64,000 nucleotides of DNA from Rheinheimera sp. (GCF_030824435.1 NZ_JAVBXS010000024.1:1-64000), one strand, 5' to 3'; numbered from the stretch's first letter, positions 6,634-16,636 are shown. The notes: generated by a model not told the origin, from the sequence alone. Translations and numbers: made by a program.

Positions 6634-7911
6634 TTACACCAATAAGCCCCAATCGTTATAAGCATCTCTGGCCAGCTGTTCGCGAAATTGCGGGGCAGCG
6701 ATGTTTATCAGCGCTTTAGCACGTTCAGTTAAACTTCTGGCACGCAGGTTGGCCACGCCATATTCGGTGACCACATAATGCACATGAGCACGGGTGGTCA
6801 CTACGCCGGCGCCTGGTGCCAATAATGAGCTGATGCGCGACACTGTGCCGCCTGCCGCTGTTGCCGGTAGGGCTATCACAGCACGGCCGCTTTCAGATAA
6901 AGCTGCGCCACGGACAAAATCCATCTGGCCGCCAACGCCGGAATAAATTTTGGTGCCTAAAGAATCAGCACAGACCTGGCCGGATAAATCCACCTGCAAA
7001 GCGCTGTTAATCGCCATCACCTGCGGGTTTTGCCTAATCACGCTGGTGTCGTTGGTGTAAGCCACATCCAAAAACACCACTTCAGGGTTGTCGTCGACAA
7101 AGTCGTACAAAGCCTGACTGCCCATGGCAAAAGTGGTGACTATTTTGCCCGGGTGTTTACGTTTATTGCGGTTGCTAAATACCCCTTTAGCCAGTAGCGG
7201 CAACACACCATCAGAAAACATTTCGGTATGAATCCCCAGGTTTTGCCGGTCACCCAGGCAAGCTAAGGTTGCATCAGGTATAGCGCCTATGCCCATTTGC
7301 AGGCAGTCGCCGTCGCGCACTAAGCTCGCCACATTACGGCCAATCTGGGCTGTGATGGGGTCTTGTGGCGCTGGTAAATGCAAAGGAATGTCGCTTTCCA
7401 GCTCGACATAAGCGTCAAAGTCACTCAGGTGCACAAAAGAGTCGCCATGGGTGCGCGGCATTTTTGGGTTAATTTGCGCGATAATTTTTTTCGCCGATTG
7501 CATAGCGGCTCGGGTGGCTTCCACCGAAATACCTAAACTGCATAAACCATGTTTGTCCGGTGGTGACACCTGAATAATGGCGGTGTCGACTAGCTGCTCA
7601 CCACTTCGGAACATTTTTGGAATTTCCGATAAAAAAGCCGGCACATAATCGGCCAAACCACATTGCACTGCAGGGCGGGTCGGGCTACCCACAAAAAACA
7701 CTCTCTGGCGTAAATGGCCTTGTAACTCTGCGGCGCACAAGGCCTGGCTATGTTCAGTGTGCAGGCTGAGTAAAGTTAAATCGCGTTTTTCCAGCGCAAC
7801 GATGGCCAAGGCGTTGAGCATGGAATAAGGGGTGGCCGCCATCGAATGGCACCATAAGGTTTCACCGTTTTGAATCAGGGCTAAAGCTTGTTCCGCAGTT
7901 TGAAATTTCAT
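6634..7911 (-). CDS. Acetyl-CoA hydrolase / CoA-transferase family protein
   Basis: 425 residues, full length for the family of 4-hydroxybutyrate CoA-transferases and acetyl-CoA hydrolases. The N-terminal domain contains the VSPPDKHGLCSLGISVE segment. The C-terminal domain has MGIGAIPDATLACL, the FAMGSQALYDFVDDNPEV block and the GVGGQMDFVRGA motif, typical of this family's acyl-CoA site. It would move CoA between acetyl-CoA and a short carboxylate in the cytoplasm. The exact substrate cannot be read from sequence. It is a single gene, divergent from the NUDIX gene's downstream end and not in an obvious operon. Confidence 0.85.
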   Translation of the reverse strand: MKFQTAEQALALIQNGETLWCHSMAATPYSMLNALAIVALEKRDLTLLSLHTEHSQALCAAELQGHLRQRVFFVGSPTRPAVQCGLADYVPAFLSEIPKMFRSGEQLVDTAIIQVSPPDKHGLCSLGISVEATRAAMQSAKKIIAQINPKMPRTHGDSFVHLSDFDAYVELESDIPLHLPAPQDPITAQIGRNVASLVRDGDCLQMGIGAIPDATLACLGDRQNLGIHTEMFSDGVLPLLAKGVFSNRNKRKHPGKIVTTFAMGSQALYDFVDDNPEVVFLDVAYTNDTSVIRQNPQVMAINSALQVDLSGQVCADSLGTKIYSGVGGQMDFVRGAALSESGRAVIALPATAAGGTVSRISSLLAPGAGVVTTRAHVHYVVTEYGVANLRARSLTERAKALINIAAPQFREQLARDAYNDWGLLV

Positions 7912-8088
7912 CTATTGCTCTCAGTCACATCTGTTGTTCTCAGCCTAAGGGGTTTTGGCGTTTGCCAGGCTGATGCGGATCAATGAAACCGCAAAAACAG
8001 TGGCTGGCACTGCTTTTGTGGTGAGTCAGGTTGCAGGACAGTGCAGGCGCTGCAGTAAAGCGGCAACAACACTAAAAACGGTATGTTG

Positions 8089-9849
8089 TTAATGTTGCTG
8101 CTGATTGAGTTTGCCAAGGGTGTCGGCCAGGCTACGTAATAAGGTTTGGTTCTGACTGACAACTGAGTTAATTTCACCGGCCGAAGCACCCGCTTTGGAC
8201 GCCAGATTACGCACCTCGTCGGCCACCACCGAAAAACCACGGCCAGCGTCACCGGCCCGAGCTGCTTCTATGGCGGCATTCAGCGCCAGCAAATTAGTCT
8301 GGTCGGCAATTGCATTAATGCTGGACACCATATTGTTAATACTCTGGCCTGAACTCATTAGCGCCGACATCATGGTTTCGCTGTGTTGCACCACTTGCTG
8401 GCGGCTGGTGATATCGGCGCCATATAAAAAGATTTTTTGAATTTTGCCGTAAGGATCTTTAATCACACTAAAAGTGGCGGCTACCACTATAGTTTTATCC
8501 CCCAGCTCAAGCAGCAGCTCTTTGCTGACACTATTGCCTTTGTTCAGCTGTTGTTGCTGCTCAGCTGTTAAATACTGTTGCCATGGGCTTAGCAGACTGC
8601 GGAATTTTTCGTTGGGTATTTTCAGCACCTGTTCCGGGAACTGATTGATATCACAAAGTTCGCCATTTACATGCCATTCCAGCAGCAGGTTGGTTTGGCT
8701 AATGGTGTCAAAACGGGTTTTAAATTCCAGAGCGGCTGATTTAACTTTGGTGATATCAGCCAGAATGGCGATATAACTCTGGTGTTGCCCTTTTTCATCC
8801 CGCACCGGGTTGCTGGTCACCGAAATCCATAACGAGCTGCCGTCGCGGCGGTGAATTTCAATTTCATCATAAAAAGCATTAGGCGCAGCCAGTTCAGCTT
8901 CAATTCTGCTTTTGGTGTCAGGGTCGGTTTTTGGCCCCACCAGCACTTCACAGGCGCTATGCCCTAACATTTCTTCCAGCTGATAACCTGTCATGCGACT
9001 AAAACCTTTGTTTATATACTGAATTTTTCGCTCGCTGCTGGAAATAATCACTGCATTGTCGGTTTCGTTTGCCACCATAGATAACAGCTTAAACTCTTGT
9101 TTTTGCAACACATCTTTGGTGATGTCGTTGGCAAATTTGACAATTTTCAGCACAGTGCCGTCCGGCGCTTTAATAGGGTTGTAAGTGGCGTGGATCCACA
9201 CCGGCAACCCTTGTTTGGTGATCCTTTTATATTCAGCAGTCTGATAATGACCCTGACGTAATTGCACCCAGAACTGCTGATAAGCCGGGCTTTTAGCTTC
9301 GTTGCCTTCAACAAAAATACTGTGATGTTTACCCTGAACTTCATTGAGCTGATAACCCATCAGGCCTAAAAAGTTACTATTGGCGGTTAAAATATGGCCT
9401 GCCAAATCAAACTCAATCACCGCCTGAGCGCGGTGAATAGCAGCCAGCTGTGATTCTATATTGGCGCGGCTGAGCACCTGAGCTGTGACATCAGTGGCAA
9501 ATTTGATAATTCTCTCCACTTTACCTTTGTGCATAATGGGGGTGTAAGAAGCCTGGATCCACACTGACTGGCCAGTTTTGGTGATACGTTTAAATTCCGC
9601 CGTTTGTGGTTTGCCGCGGCGTAAATCGTCCCAAAATGCCTGATATCCGGCTGAGCGGGCTTCGTTGTCGTCGACAAAAATACGGTGATGTTTGCCGACC
9701 ACCTCGCCAAGCTGATAACCCAGTAGCTGCAAAAAGTTTTGGTTGGCGTGTTCTATGCTGCCGTCCAGCGCAAACTGGATCACCGCCTGCGTCTGATGAA
9801 TAGCTTTAATAACATCGTCTGCTTTGGCTTTGGCCTGGAAACTGAACAT
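8089..9849 (-). CDS. Soluble PAS-domain methyl-accepting chemotaxis protein
   Basis: 586 residues from the ATG at 9849, preceded by AGGAG; a TTG 27 codons upstream lacks a ribosome binding site. No membrane segment or HAMP domain is seen. Two near-identical PAS domains (about 15-130 and 137-255, sharing the FLxLxGYQLxEVxGKHHxIFV pattern) are followed by a third (about 260-385) and a weaker fourth (about 390-505). A short signalling hairpin follows, with the conserved tip [20 protein letters not shown] (about 528-547) and VRNLA just after. The helical arms around the tip are short, as in Aer-like or BdlA-like cytoplasmic receptors. It probably senses an internal redox or ligand cue and controls CheA, but no che genes are nearby. 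Confidence 0.88.
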   Translation of the reverse strand: MFSFQAKAKADDVIKAIHQTQAVIQFALDGSIEHANQNFLQLLGYQLGEVVGKHHRIFVDDNEARSAGYQAFWDDLRRGKPQTAEFKRITKTGQSVWIQASYTPIMHKGKVERIIKFATDVTAQVLSRANIESQLAAIHRAQAVIEFDLAGHILTANSNFLGLMGYQLNEVQGKHHSIFVEGNEAKSPAYQQFWVQLRQGHYQTAEYKRITKQGLPVWIHATYNPIKAPDGTVLKIVKFANDITKDVLQKQEFKLLSMVANETDNAVIISSSERKIQYINKGFSRMTGYQLEEMLGHSACEVLVGPKTDPDTKSRIEAELAAPNAFYDEIEIHRRDGSSLWISVTSNPVRDEKGQHQSYIAILADITKVKSAALEFKTRFDTISQTNLLLEWHVNGELCDINQFPEQVLKIPNEKFRSLLSPWQQYLTAEQQQQLNKGNSVSKELLLELGDKTIVVAATFSVIKDPYGKIQKIFLYGADITSRQQVVQHSETMMSALMSSGQSINNMVSSINAIADQTNLLALNAAIEAARAGDAGRGFSVVADEVRNLASKAGASAGEINSVVSQNQTLLRSLADTLGKLNQQQH

Positions 9850-9970
9850 GGACTGCTCCTTTGTCTCTTTATTAGGTCTGGAGCAAAGCGTAGTCAGCAG
9901 TTGGATGCTTTTCAATGAAGGGCACAGCATAAAAACATCAGTGATGAGAATAGTTTAAGTGGCGCTGTTG

Positions 9971-9992
9971 GCAGCCAGAAGGCTCTGGCTGC
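9971..9992. terminator. Hairpin between MCP and methyltransferase genes
   Basis: The nine-base arms GCAGCCAGA (9971-9979) and TCTGGCTGC (9984-9992) have a four-base loop. It lies just after the stop of the minus-strand methyltransferase gene. No T-run follows on that strand, so a rho-independent terminator is only tentative. Confidence 0.4.
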
Positions 9993-10015
9993 GGGCGGCA
10001 CCGGTCACAATCTGC

Positions 10016-10627
10016 TTAGCGTTTTTGCAATACCAGATAAATAAAGGCCTGTTCGGTACCAAAGGGAGTGGGGTGCAATTCTTCATATTGTTGTTTTGTC
10101 GCAAAAGCTGCGCCAAATTCGGCCGCCAGACTTTGCGGGTTATAACGCACCACCGGCAGGCCACTGCATTTTTCCGGCCCTTGTTCGGCAAAACAGGAGA
10201 TCAGTAAATAAGCACCTTGTTTCAGACTGTGCCGGACGCGCTCAACATAAGCCGCGCGGTCAGCTTTTTCCGTTAAAAAATGAAACACTGCCCTGTCATG
10301 CCACAAATCATAAGCCTGCGCCGGCAGCTCAACGCTGGTGATATCGGCCACCAACCAGTTGACCGTTGTTGCCTGAGCACCAAGGCGTTGTTTACTGACC
10401 TCAAGTGCCGCTGCTGAAATATCCAGCACTGTCAGCCGCTGGTAACCCAGTGCCAGCAAATCATCGATTAGTCTGGACGCGCCACTGCCCACATCAATCA
10501 GGCTGGCATTTGGCGTGGTCAGCTGCTTGATCAGTTGTAAAGACAAACTTGCTTCCCGCTGATACCAGCTCACCTGATCCGGTTGTTTTTGCTGATAAAC
10601 CTGTTCCCAATGTTGTTTGTTTTTCAC
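10016..10627 (-). CDS. Class I SAM-dependent methyltransferase
   Basis: 203 residues with a GTG start overlapping the stop of the AraC-type gene (GTGA), so the two are translationally coupled. The N-terminal HWEQVYQQKQPDQVSWYQ precedes the Rossmann motif I SLIDVGSGASRLIDDLL, the acidic loop VLDISAAAL, and motif DLWHDRAVFHFL. The closing block includes LLISCFAEQGPEKCSGLPVVRY. This layout is like small thiopurine/tellurite-type methyltransferases, which detoxify small molecules. The substrate is unknown. The pairing with a GyrI-domain regulator suggests a response to a small toxic or signalling compound. Confidence 0.82.
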   Translation of the reverse strand: MKNKQHWEQVYQQKQPDQVSWYQREASLSLQLIKQLTTPNASLIDVGSGASRLIDDLLALGYQRLTVLDISAAALEVSKQRLGAQATTVNWLVADITSVELPAQAYDLWHDRAVFHFLTEKADRAAYVERVRHSLKQGAYLLISCFAEQGPEKCSGLPVVRYNPQSLAAEFGAAFATKQQYEELHPTPFGTEQAFIYLVLQKR

Positions 10628-11604
10628 TGTTGTTGCCCTTGTACTGCGGTGATGTCAGCCACCTTGTCATCTGCTTTGAACAAAGGCAAAAAAATATCAC
10701 TTTCTGCCAAATGTGCCGCCACTTCAGGGAAAAAGCTTTTGCGTTGAATAAAAATAGGGAAATCAGCCAGTTGTTCACCGGATCCTGGTAACCAGTCGCC
10801 ATACAAATATTGCACCAGCGCACCCAGCTGCTGATCGTCACCACAAAAATTCAAACGGGCACAACGTAGCTGCGGGATTTGATGTTGCACAAAACCCCCG
10901 GGCAAATCGGGTGGTGTGGCGAACGATGCTGGTAAAGCGACCGCCAAACCAAAACGAAAATCCGCAGCTGGTGTGTGATGAGGGTCGTTATACAAAAAAT
11001 TAAAGGTGGCATAACGGTTTGGCGGCAGCTGCTGGCTTTTGCGAAATTCAATAAAACGCCGGATGCTGTCACCAAGGCGCGCTGGCGGGCCCTGATGTAG
11101 TAGTTCAATCACCGGGGTGGCCGGAAAATTTATAATCTCTACTTTGGGCTCCATGATTTGCATCCTGTGTTTGAGCTGATTGACCTGTAGCAGCTGTTGC
11201 TGCTGCGCCTGCCATTGTTGCCAGTCGGGGTTTTGCCGGAATTCGCCGGGACTTTGTTGCATCAGCGCATTAAAAGCGCGGCTAAAAGATTCACTGTTCT
11301 GATAACCACTTAAAGCACTGATGTCAGTAAGTTTTGTGTCCCGAAACGCCAACTGGCTGCTTGAACGCAACAAACGGCGTAAACGGATATAACTTTGCAC
11401 CGTTAAACCACAATGTTGTTGAAACTGGCGCTGAAAATGAAATTTTGACCAGCAGGCCACTTCGCTCAAAGCTTCAACCGACAAAGGGTTGGATTGTTTT
11501 GCTGCCGCCGAATTGTCACCAATAGACGCCGCCTCAGCAGGCGCTTCTGCCAGCTGCTGGTCTATATAATGCAGTACTTTGCCAAGCTGAATAAAAAAAC
11601 GCAT
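10624..11604 (-). CDS. AraC-family regulator with GyrI-like effector domain
   Basis: 326 residues. The AraC-type double helix-turn-helix is N-terminal (about 38-125, containing CWSKFHFQRQFQ and ISALSGYQNSESFSRAFNALM). A GyrI-like small-molecule-binding domain follows (about 148-310: VEIINFPATPVIELLHQGPPA and PPNRYATFNFLYNDPHHTP). An insert of Ala/Ser residues (about 20-36) sits inside the first helix region. The Rob/SoxS-like architecture typically activates efflux or detoxification genes when a ligand binds. It is the first gene of a two-gene operon with the methyltransferase. Confidence 0.88.
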   Translation of the reverse strand: MRFFIQLGKVLHYIDQQLAEAPAEAASIGDNSAAAKQSNPLSVEALSEVACWSKFHFQRQFQQHCGLTVQSYIRLRRLLRSSSQLAFRDTKLTDISALSGYQNSESFSRAFNALMQQSPGEFRQNPDWQQWQAQQQQLLQVNQLKHRMQIMEPKVEIINFPATPVIELLHQGPPARLGDSIRRFIEFRKSQQLPPNRYATFNFLYNDPHHTPAADFRFGLAVALPASFATPPDLPGGFVQHQIPQLRCARLNFCGDDQQLGALVQYLYGDWLPGSGEQLADFPIFIQRKSFFPEVAAHLAESDIFLPLFKADDKVADITAVQGQQQ

Positions 11605-11682
11605 TGTTGTAATTCTATCTGAATGGAATAACCCAGCCTAAAGCAGCCGCCGCCTGTTTGTCCTGACCAAAAATGCTGTTTT

Positions 11683-12540
11683 TTATTCAGACTTTATTTT
11701 CAGGCTGCCATTTTTGGGCAATACAAACTTCCGGCGCAAAATAGCATCCAGTAAAAATTCAGGTAACAAAGCCGCCAATAGCGGCAGCACCACACTGCCG
11801 TAACCGGCGCGAATCCGTCTTGGTGGCGGGTTTTGTTGCAGTTTTTTCACCACCTTGTGGGCAAATTGATGGGCAGGGGTAGGTTTTTGCTGCGAAGCGG
11901 CCGCCCTTAACCGAATACCTTCACGCAGTGGCCACCAGGGGGATTGTTCCGACAATAACTGCTCGGCATGCGAAATAGCGGTATTGCCAAAAGACGAAGC
12001 AATAGCGCCGGGTTGCACCAGCACAGTGTGAATGCCAAAAGGCGCCAGTTCCAACCGAAGTGCGGTGTTGAGCGCATGTAAAGCCGCTTTTGAAGCGCAA
12101 TAGACACCGGCAAAAGGCGTGACAAAATCGGCTGACACACTGCCAATATTCGCCACAGTGCCGCCGCTTTTTGCCAGCAAAGGCAAACAACGGCGGGTCA
12201 GGCTCACAATACTGAAGACGTTGGTTTGAAATTGTTGTTGCAGCTCTGCCTCGCTGCAATCCAGCACTGGCCCCATAGCGCCAAAACCGGCGTTGTTGAT
12301 CAATAAATCCAGCTGCTGTTGTTCCTGTTCTATCTGGCTGATGGCAAGGTGCACGGCGTTTTGGTCATTCACATCCAGCAGCAGCGGCGATAAACCCAAA
12401 GCTTGTTGTTCTGCCAGCTGGTTTTGACGGCGCACTGTGACATACACCTTAAAGTTGCTGGCCTGCAGCTCCAGCGCCAAAGCCCGGCCAATACCTGAGC
12501 CGGCACCTGTCACCAAAGCAACTTTAGTTGTTGTGTTCAT
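11683..12540 (-). CDS. Short-chain dehydrogenase/reductase
   Basis: 285 residues from ATG 12540; a TTG nine codons upstream is less likely. Classical SDR features are the coenzyme-binding TGAGSGIGRALA near the N-terminus, the NNAG motif, the serine in GSVSADF, and the catalytic YCASK. The C-terminal extension is hydrophobic (SVVLPLLAALLPEFLLDAIL), suggesting a membrane-associated or lipid-related substrate. It probably oxidises or reduces an alcohol/carbonyl using NAD(P). The substrate is not identifiable, and the gene stands alone. Confidence 0.85.
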   Translation of the reverse strand: MNTTTKVALVTGAGSGIGRALALELQASNFKVYVTVRRQNQLAEQQALGLSPLLLDVNDQNAVHLAISQIEQEQQQLDLLINNAGFGAMGPVLDCSEAELQQQFQTNVFSIVSLTRRCLPLLAKSGGTVANIGSVSADFVTPFAGVYCASKAALHALNTALRLELAPFGIHTVLVQPGAIASSFGNTAISHAEQLLSEQSPWWPLREGIRLRAAASQQKPTPAHQFAHKVVKKLQQNPPPRRIRAGYGSVVLPLLAALLPEFLLDAILRRKFVLPKNGSLKIKSE

Positions 12541-12677
12541 CTGGGATCCAAAACGCTGAAAAGGCAAATCATGACCGGCATCACCTTGTTTGACCAGCTA
12601 TTTTTTGGCTGAGTTCAGGTTGCATCCTGGCCAGTTCAGCTACACTTTTGCATCATCTTGTGGCGTTGGAGCTTGCC

Positions 12678-14000
12678 ATGGAAACACTATTGCAGAGCCT
12701 GATTGAAGGGGTATCGAACACCAGAGGTCATGATTTTTTTCAGCGTATAGTGCAGTTGTTAAATTCAGTGATTGGTGCCGATTACACTTTTATCGCCAGG
12801 TTAGATGCGCATAGTCACAGCGCCAATACCATCGCTTTAGTTGCTAAAGGCAAGTTGGTGGATAACATCAGTTATTCACTGGAGCACACCCCTTGTGCCA
12901 ATGTAAGCGACGACAGTTTTTGTTGTTACCCCAGTAATGTTTGTGCGGCTTATCCACAAGACGAGCTGTTGGTGCAAATGGGGGTGGAAGGTTATCTGGG
13001 CACCCCACTACATGATTTAACGGGCCGGGTGATTGGCATTATTGTCGCTTTGTATCAAAAGCCTATCCACAATCCACAGCTGGTGAAAAACCTGTTTGAG
13101 CTGTTTTCCGGCCGTATTGAAGCAGAGCTGGAGCGGGTGGAATATGAAGACAGGTTACAGGCGTTAAATGTGCAGCTGGAGCAAAAAGTTGCGGCCCGTA
13201 CCGAGCAGTTACAACAAACGTTGGCTGATTTACAGCAGATGCAACATCAGCTGGTGGAGTCGGAAAAAATGGCGGCGTTAGGTCATCTGGTGGCTGGCAT
13301 TGCCCATGAAGTCAATACACCGCTGGGCGTGGCTATTACCACCCAGAGTGTGATTGCCGATGAGTTTGCCCATTTTGCCGCTTTGCTGGCCAGTGACCGC
13401 CTGACCAAAACCGATTTACGTAGCTTTTGTCAGGTACTGGCGCAGGCTTTGCCGCTGCTGCAGGTGAACCTTGGGCGGGCTGATGAGCTTATTCAGAACT
13501 TTAAACGCACAGCGGCCGATCAGCACAGTGCAGAACAAGGACAGATGAAAGTGGCGCAATATTATCAACAGATTTTGTCCACTTTATCGCCGCTGTTAAA
13601 AAAAGCCGGAGTCCGGTTGGAGCTGGATATTCCGTTAGATTGGCAACTGCAAACTTACCCCGGCAGTCATGTGCATATTCTGACTAATCTGGTGGTGAAC
13701 AGTGTGCAACATGGTTTTGTTGCCACAGGCGCTGGCCATCAGATTTGGCTGACCGGAGAAAAGCTGGCGGAAGATTTATATTGTATTCATTATCGCGATA
13801 ACGGTGCAGGTTTATCTACTTTAAGCAAACAACATATTTTTGAGCCTTTTTTTACCACAGCGCGCAATCATGGTGGTGTTGGCCTTGGCATGTCGATTTT
13901 ATATAACCTGGTCACCCAACAATTGGGTGGGCAAGTGCGGTTGCCGGAAGGGGAAGGTTTTAGGTTAAGTTATAGTTTCCGCGATAAACCAGGGGTTTAG
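12678..14000 (+). CDS. GAF-domain sensor histidine kinase
   Basis: 440 residues from ATG 12678, preceded by GGAG at 12668-12671. The order is an N-terminal GAF domain (about 5-160), a coiled-coil linker (about 165-195), a HisKA-like helix with GHLVAGIAHEVNTPLG (phospho-His about 210), and a HATPase_c domain with NLVVNSVQHGF, DNGAGL and GVGLGMSIL. It has no membrane segment and is therefore a cytoplasmic sensor, probably binding a small ligand in GAF. No response regulator is next to it. A strong hairpin follows the stop codon. Confidence 0.87.
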   Translation: METLLQSLIEGVSNTRGHDFFQRIVQLLNSVIGADYTFIARLDAHSHSANTIALVAKGKLVDNISYSLEHTPCANVSDDSFCCYPSNVCAAYPQDELLVQMGVEGYLGTPLHDLTGRVIGIIVALYQKPIHNPQLVKNLFELFSGRIEAELERVEYEDRLQALNVQLEQKVAARTEQLQQTLADLQQMQHQLVESEKMAALGHLVAGIAHEVNTPLGVAITTQSVIADEFAHFAALLASDRLTKTDLRSFCQVLAQALPLLQVNLGRADELIQNFKRTAADQHSAEQGQMKVAQYYQQILSTLSPLLKKAGVRLELDIPLDWQLQTYPGSHVHILTNLVVNSVQHGFVATGAGHQIWLTGEKLAEDLYCIHYRDNGAGLSTLSKQHIFEPFFTTARNHGGVGLGMSILYNLVTQQLGGQVRLPEGEGFRLSYSFRDKPGV

Positions 14001-14002
14001 CC

Positions 14003-14036
14003 GCGTTTTTACAACAGCAGCGTTGTGTAAAAACGC
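14003..14036 (+). terminator. Hairpin after the GAF histidine kinase
   Basis: The arms GCGTTTTTACA (14003-14013) and TGTAAAAACGC (14026-14036) are perfect reverse complements around a 12-base loop. No T-tract follows, but the stem itself contains A/T runs. A second, weaker inverted repeat TGCGGTT/AACCGCA (14081-14109) lies between it and the convergent cysA. Confidence 0.55.
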
Positions 14037-14143
14037 TGCCTGGTGTTGAAATTGTGTGTTGAAGTACTGTATCGAAACCCTGCGGTTAAAACCCAGTGTT
14101 AAAACCGCAACTGCAGACCAGAATTGCCGGTCGGTGCTGTTAC

Positions 14144-15208
14144 CTAAATGCCTTCACCCAAAAATACTCTGCTGTATCTTGGTTTTAAAAAGGCCTGTTG
14201 GCCAACGGCCAGTCCGAGTTTTTTAAACTGCTCTTTGTTCAGTTCCACATGCACTATACGGTCCGAGTTGTCGGTTTGCAGTTCAAGCCGCACTGTTGGG
14301 CCAACTACGGTTACCAGCTCGAGTTTTGCCGCTATGCTGTCTTCTTCCTGCTGATGTGACACATCAATTTCATGTGGGCGCACATAAGCAAAACCAGGCA
14401 AAGTCACTTCTTCGGCGCTGGCCTGGCTGTCGGCGGTTTTTGGATTAACAAGCGTGTCACCCTGGCGCACTCTGGCGTGGAATAAATTGACTGTGCCTAA
14501 AAATTCATAGACAAAAGGGTTGGCCGGGTTGTCGTACACTTCTTCCGGCGTGCCTTGTTGTTCAATACGGCCTTTGTTCATCACCACAATACGGTCGGCT
14601 ACTTCCAGCGCTTCTTCCTGATCATGAGTGACAAACACACTGGTGACATGAATTTCGTCATGTAAACGGCGTAACCAACGGCGTAACTCAGCCCGTACTT
14701 TAGCGTCCAGCGCGCCAAAAGGTTCATCCAGCAGCAACACTTTTGGTTCCACCGCCAAAGCGCGCGCCAACGCAATACGCTGACGCTGGCCACCGGACAG
14801 TTGTGAAGGGTAACGCTCTGCCGTCCAGTCCAGCTGCACCAGCTCTAATAATCTGTGCACCCGTTTTTTAATTTCGGCTGTATTGGGCCTTTGTTTACGG
14901 GGTTTGACGGTCAGGCCAAAAGCCACGTTGTCAAACACCGTCATATTTTTAAATAAAGCGTAATGCTGAAACACAAAACCAACACCGCGTTCGCTGACGT
15001 GCTGATGGCTGATATCTTCACCATGAAACAAAATGCGGCCGGCGTCGGCTTGTTCCAGACCAGCGATCAGACGTAATAAGGTGGTTTTGCCAGAGCCGGA
15101 AGGGCCAAGCAGCGCTGTCAGTTCACCACTGTGTATAGATAAATCCACCTTATCCACAGCAACAAAATCACCAAAATTTTTCTGAACCTGTTCTATCTGA
15201 ATACTCAT
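14144..15208 (-). CDS. cysA: Sulfate/thiosulfate ABC transporter ATPase
   Basis: 354 residues. Walker [10 protein letters not shown] is at about 35-43. The signature [15 protein letters not shown], Walker [13 protein letters not shown] and switch-His region [17 protein letters not shown] follow, and a C-terminal TOBE-like domain (about 240-354) holds the YVRPHEIDV motif seen in CysA. It would power sulfate or thiosulfate uptake with CysT, CysW and a binding protein. None of these partners is in the window, so cysA stands alone here behind a 45-codon ORF on the same strand. Confidence 0.88.
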   Translation of the reverse strand: MSIQIEQVQKNFGDFVAVDKVDLSIHSGELTALLGPSGSGKTTLLRLIAGLEQADAGRILFHGEDISHQHVSERGVGFVFQHYALFKNMTVFDNVAFGLTVKPRKQRPNTAEIKKRVHRLLELVQLDWTAERYPSQLSGGQRQRIALARALAVEPKVLLLDEPFGALDAKVRAELRRWLRRLHDEIHVTSVFVTHDQEEALEVADRIVVMNKGRIEQQGTPEEVYDNPANPFVYEFLGTVNLFHARVRQGDTLVNPKTADSQASAEEVTLPGFAYVRPHEIDVSHQQEEDSIAAKLELVTVVGPTVRLELQTDNSDRIVHVELNKEQFKKLGLAVGQQAFLKPRYSRVFLGEGI

Positions 15209-15300
15209 TGTGACCTCGTGCCGGTGCCATGCTGGGCTGCCGTCATGCTGTAAATTGGGTTGTCTGCACGCTTATGTTGTTGAATGCCGGACGGAAAAAT

Positions 15301-15438
15301 TTAGCTGTTGGCAGCAGAGGCTTGTTCACAGCAGTTGCTTGTTGGCGGTGTTGCGCTCTGGCCAAATTCGGCTTGCGCCATGCGCTGTTCAAATTGATCC
15401 AGCAAAAAAAGTAATAATGCTGCGGCTTGCTGTTTCAT
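15301..15438 (-). CDS. Unannotated 45-residue ORF upstream of cysA
   Basis: The frame opens with ATG at 15438, six bases after a good GGAG, and ends with TAA at 15301; cysA starts 92 bases further on. The peptide begins MKQQAAALLLFLLDQFEQR, an amphipathic or hydrophobic helix, and ends in a polar Ala/Ser/Thr-rich tail containing CC. The strong ribosome binding site argues that it is translated. It could be a small protein or a leader peptide for cysA. No family is recognised. Confidence 0.5.
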   Translation of the reverse strand: MKQQAAALLLFLLDQFEQRMAQAEFGQSATPPTSNCCEQASAANS

Positions 15439-15652
15439 GTTTATCTCCGTTTAGACATCTATATGCCTGAGATGCATTTAAACAGAGGCTGTTAATAACT
15501 TAAAATACTTTTTAGTAGCAAGGTTATAACTAAAAGTGAATTAAGACGGGGGAAGGGCAATCAGGTTTTTATACCAAAGGTTGGCAAAAGGAGTGCAACA
15601 ATCAAACAAAACTACAGTGCTACATCAGCGGGAATGTGAAGCAAACAAGGTT

Positions 15653-16072
15653 TTAGTCAAATTTGTTTTTTTGCTGACGCAAAGATTTAGTGGCACTACG
15701 TTGTTTTTTGCCTTCCAGCCGACGTTGTTGGCTGCCGTAAGTGGGTTTAGTAGCGTGGCGTTTTTTGGCTTTAAAACCTGCCGACTTCACCAGCTCAATA
15801 AACTGAGTAAGCGCAGCTTCGCGGTTCATTTCCTGACTGCGGCTTTGTTGGCTTTTAATAATAATTTTGCCGGAAGCGGTAATGCGGTGGTCGGCTTTTG
15901 CCAGCAGCGCTGTTTTGTAATCTTCCGGCAAAGACGACTGGCGGATATCAAAAATTAACTGAATGGCGGTGGAGGTTTTATTCACATGCTGACCACCAGG
16001 CCCGCTGGCTCTGATGGCTTGCCAGTCCAGCTCTGATTCATCCAGTGTGATGGTGGGGGTGATGTTAATCAT
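15653..16072 (-). CDS. arfB: Alternative ribosome-rescue factor ArfB
   Basis: 139 residues. The release-factor-like catalytic domain has GPGGQHVNK with the GGQ motif at residues 26-28, followed by the strand-helix core. A long basic tail (about 100-139, rich in K/R/Q: KPTYGSQQRRLEGKKQRS) is the part that enters the empty mRNA channel of stalled ribosomes. ArfB hydrolyses peptidyl-tRNA on non-stop complexes without a stop codon. Length and tail match E. coli YaeJ. It is a single gene, divergent from yjdM. Confidence 0.93.
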   Translation of the reverse strand: MINITPTITLDESELDWQAIRASGPGGQHVNKTSTAIQLIFDIRQSSLPEDYKTALLAKADHRITASGKIIIKSQQSRSQEMNREAALTQFIELVKSAGFKAKKRHATKPTYGSQQRRLEGKKQRSATKSLRQQKNKFD

Positions 16073-16195
16073 CAGCGGCCTCGGGATAAAAACGGCGTTA
16101 GTGTACCTTAGTCCGCTGAAGAAACCGCGGGTAATTTTGCCAAAAAACTGTATAATGCCGCACTTTTTCTAAGGGTATAAGCCACAGGAGCAACC

Positions 16196-16537
16196 ATGAG
16201 CCAATTACCACCCTGTCCACAATGTAATTCTGTTTATGCTTATGAAGACGGTAATCAGCTGGTATGCCCTGAATGTGGTCACGAATGGCAACCTGGTGCT
16301 GCCAGTGATACCGCTGACAGCGCTAAAGTGGTGCGTGACGCTGCGGGCAATGTGCTGCAGGATGGCGACACTGTGACTGTGATCAAAGACTTAAAAGTCA
16401 AAGGTTCGTCTTTGGTGGTTAAAATTGGCACTAAAGTAAAAGCCATCCGTTTAGTGGAAGGTGACCATGATATCGATTGTAAAATTGATGGTTTTGGCGC
16501 TATGAAACTGAAGTCTGAGTTTGTGAAAAAAGTTTAA
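16196..16537 (+). CDS. yjdM: Zinc-ribbon protein YjdM (PhnA family)
   Basis: 113 residues. An N-terminal zinc ribbon has CPQC (7-10) and CPEC (24-27), followed by a PhnA-type beta-barrel ([25 protein letters not shown]). The family was once called alkylphosphonate utilisation protein PhnA but is not required for that; its real role is unclear. A promoter -10 TATAAT is visible at 16151-16156 and GGAG precedes the ATG. A clear terminator follows at 16604. Confidence 0.92.
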   Translation: MSQLPPCPQCNSVYAYEDGNQLVCPECGHEWQPGAASDTADSAKVVRDAAGNVLQDGDTVTVIKDLKVKGSSLVVKIGTKVKAIRLVEGDHDIDCKIDGFGAMKLKSEFVKKV

Positions 16538-16603
16538 GTTGGGTTTTGCTAAGGTTTAGTCAGGGTTTGACCAGAATTTGATCAAGGTTTGACTGAAAAA
16601 ACT

Positions 16604-16636
16604 AAAGGCGCTATATCAGCGCCTTTGTTATTTTTA
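16604..16636 (+). terminator. Rho-independent terminator after yjdM
   Basis: AAAGGCGC (16604-16611) pairs with GCGCCTTT (16619-16626), followed by the T-rich TGTTATTTTT. It can also serve the convergent small membrane-protein gene. Confidence 0.85.

Noticed and set aside
8000-8015. TGGCAC-N5-TTGT resembling a sigma-54 promoter on the plus strand
   Set aside because: The essential -12 GC is GT and no plus-strand gene follows; it lies between two minus-strand genes.
16540-16600. Repeated GGTTTGAC-like phrases after yjdM
   Set aside because: Imperfect, short and without symmetry; probably not a functional repeat.
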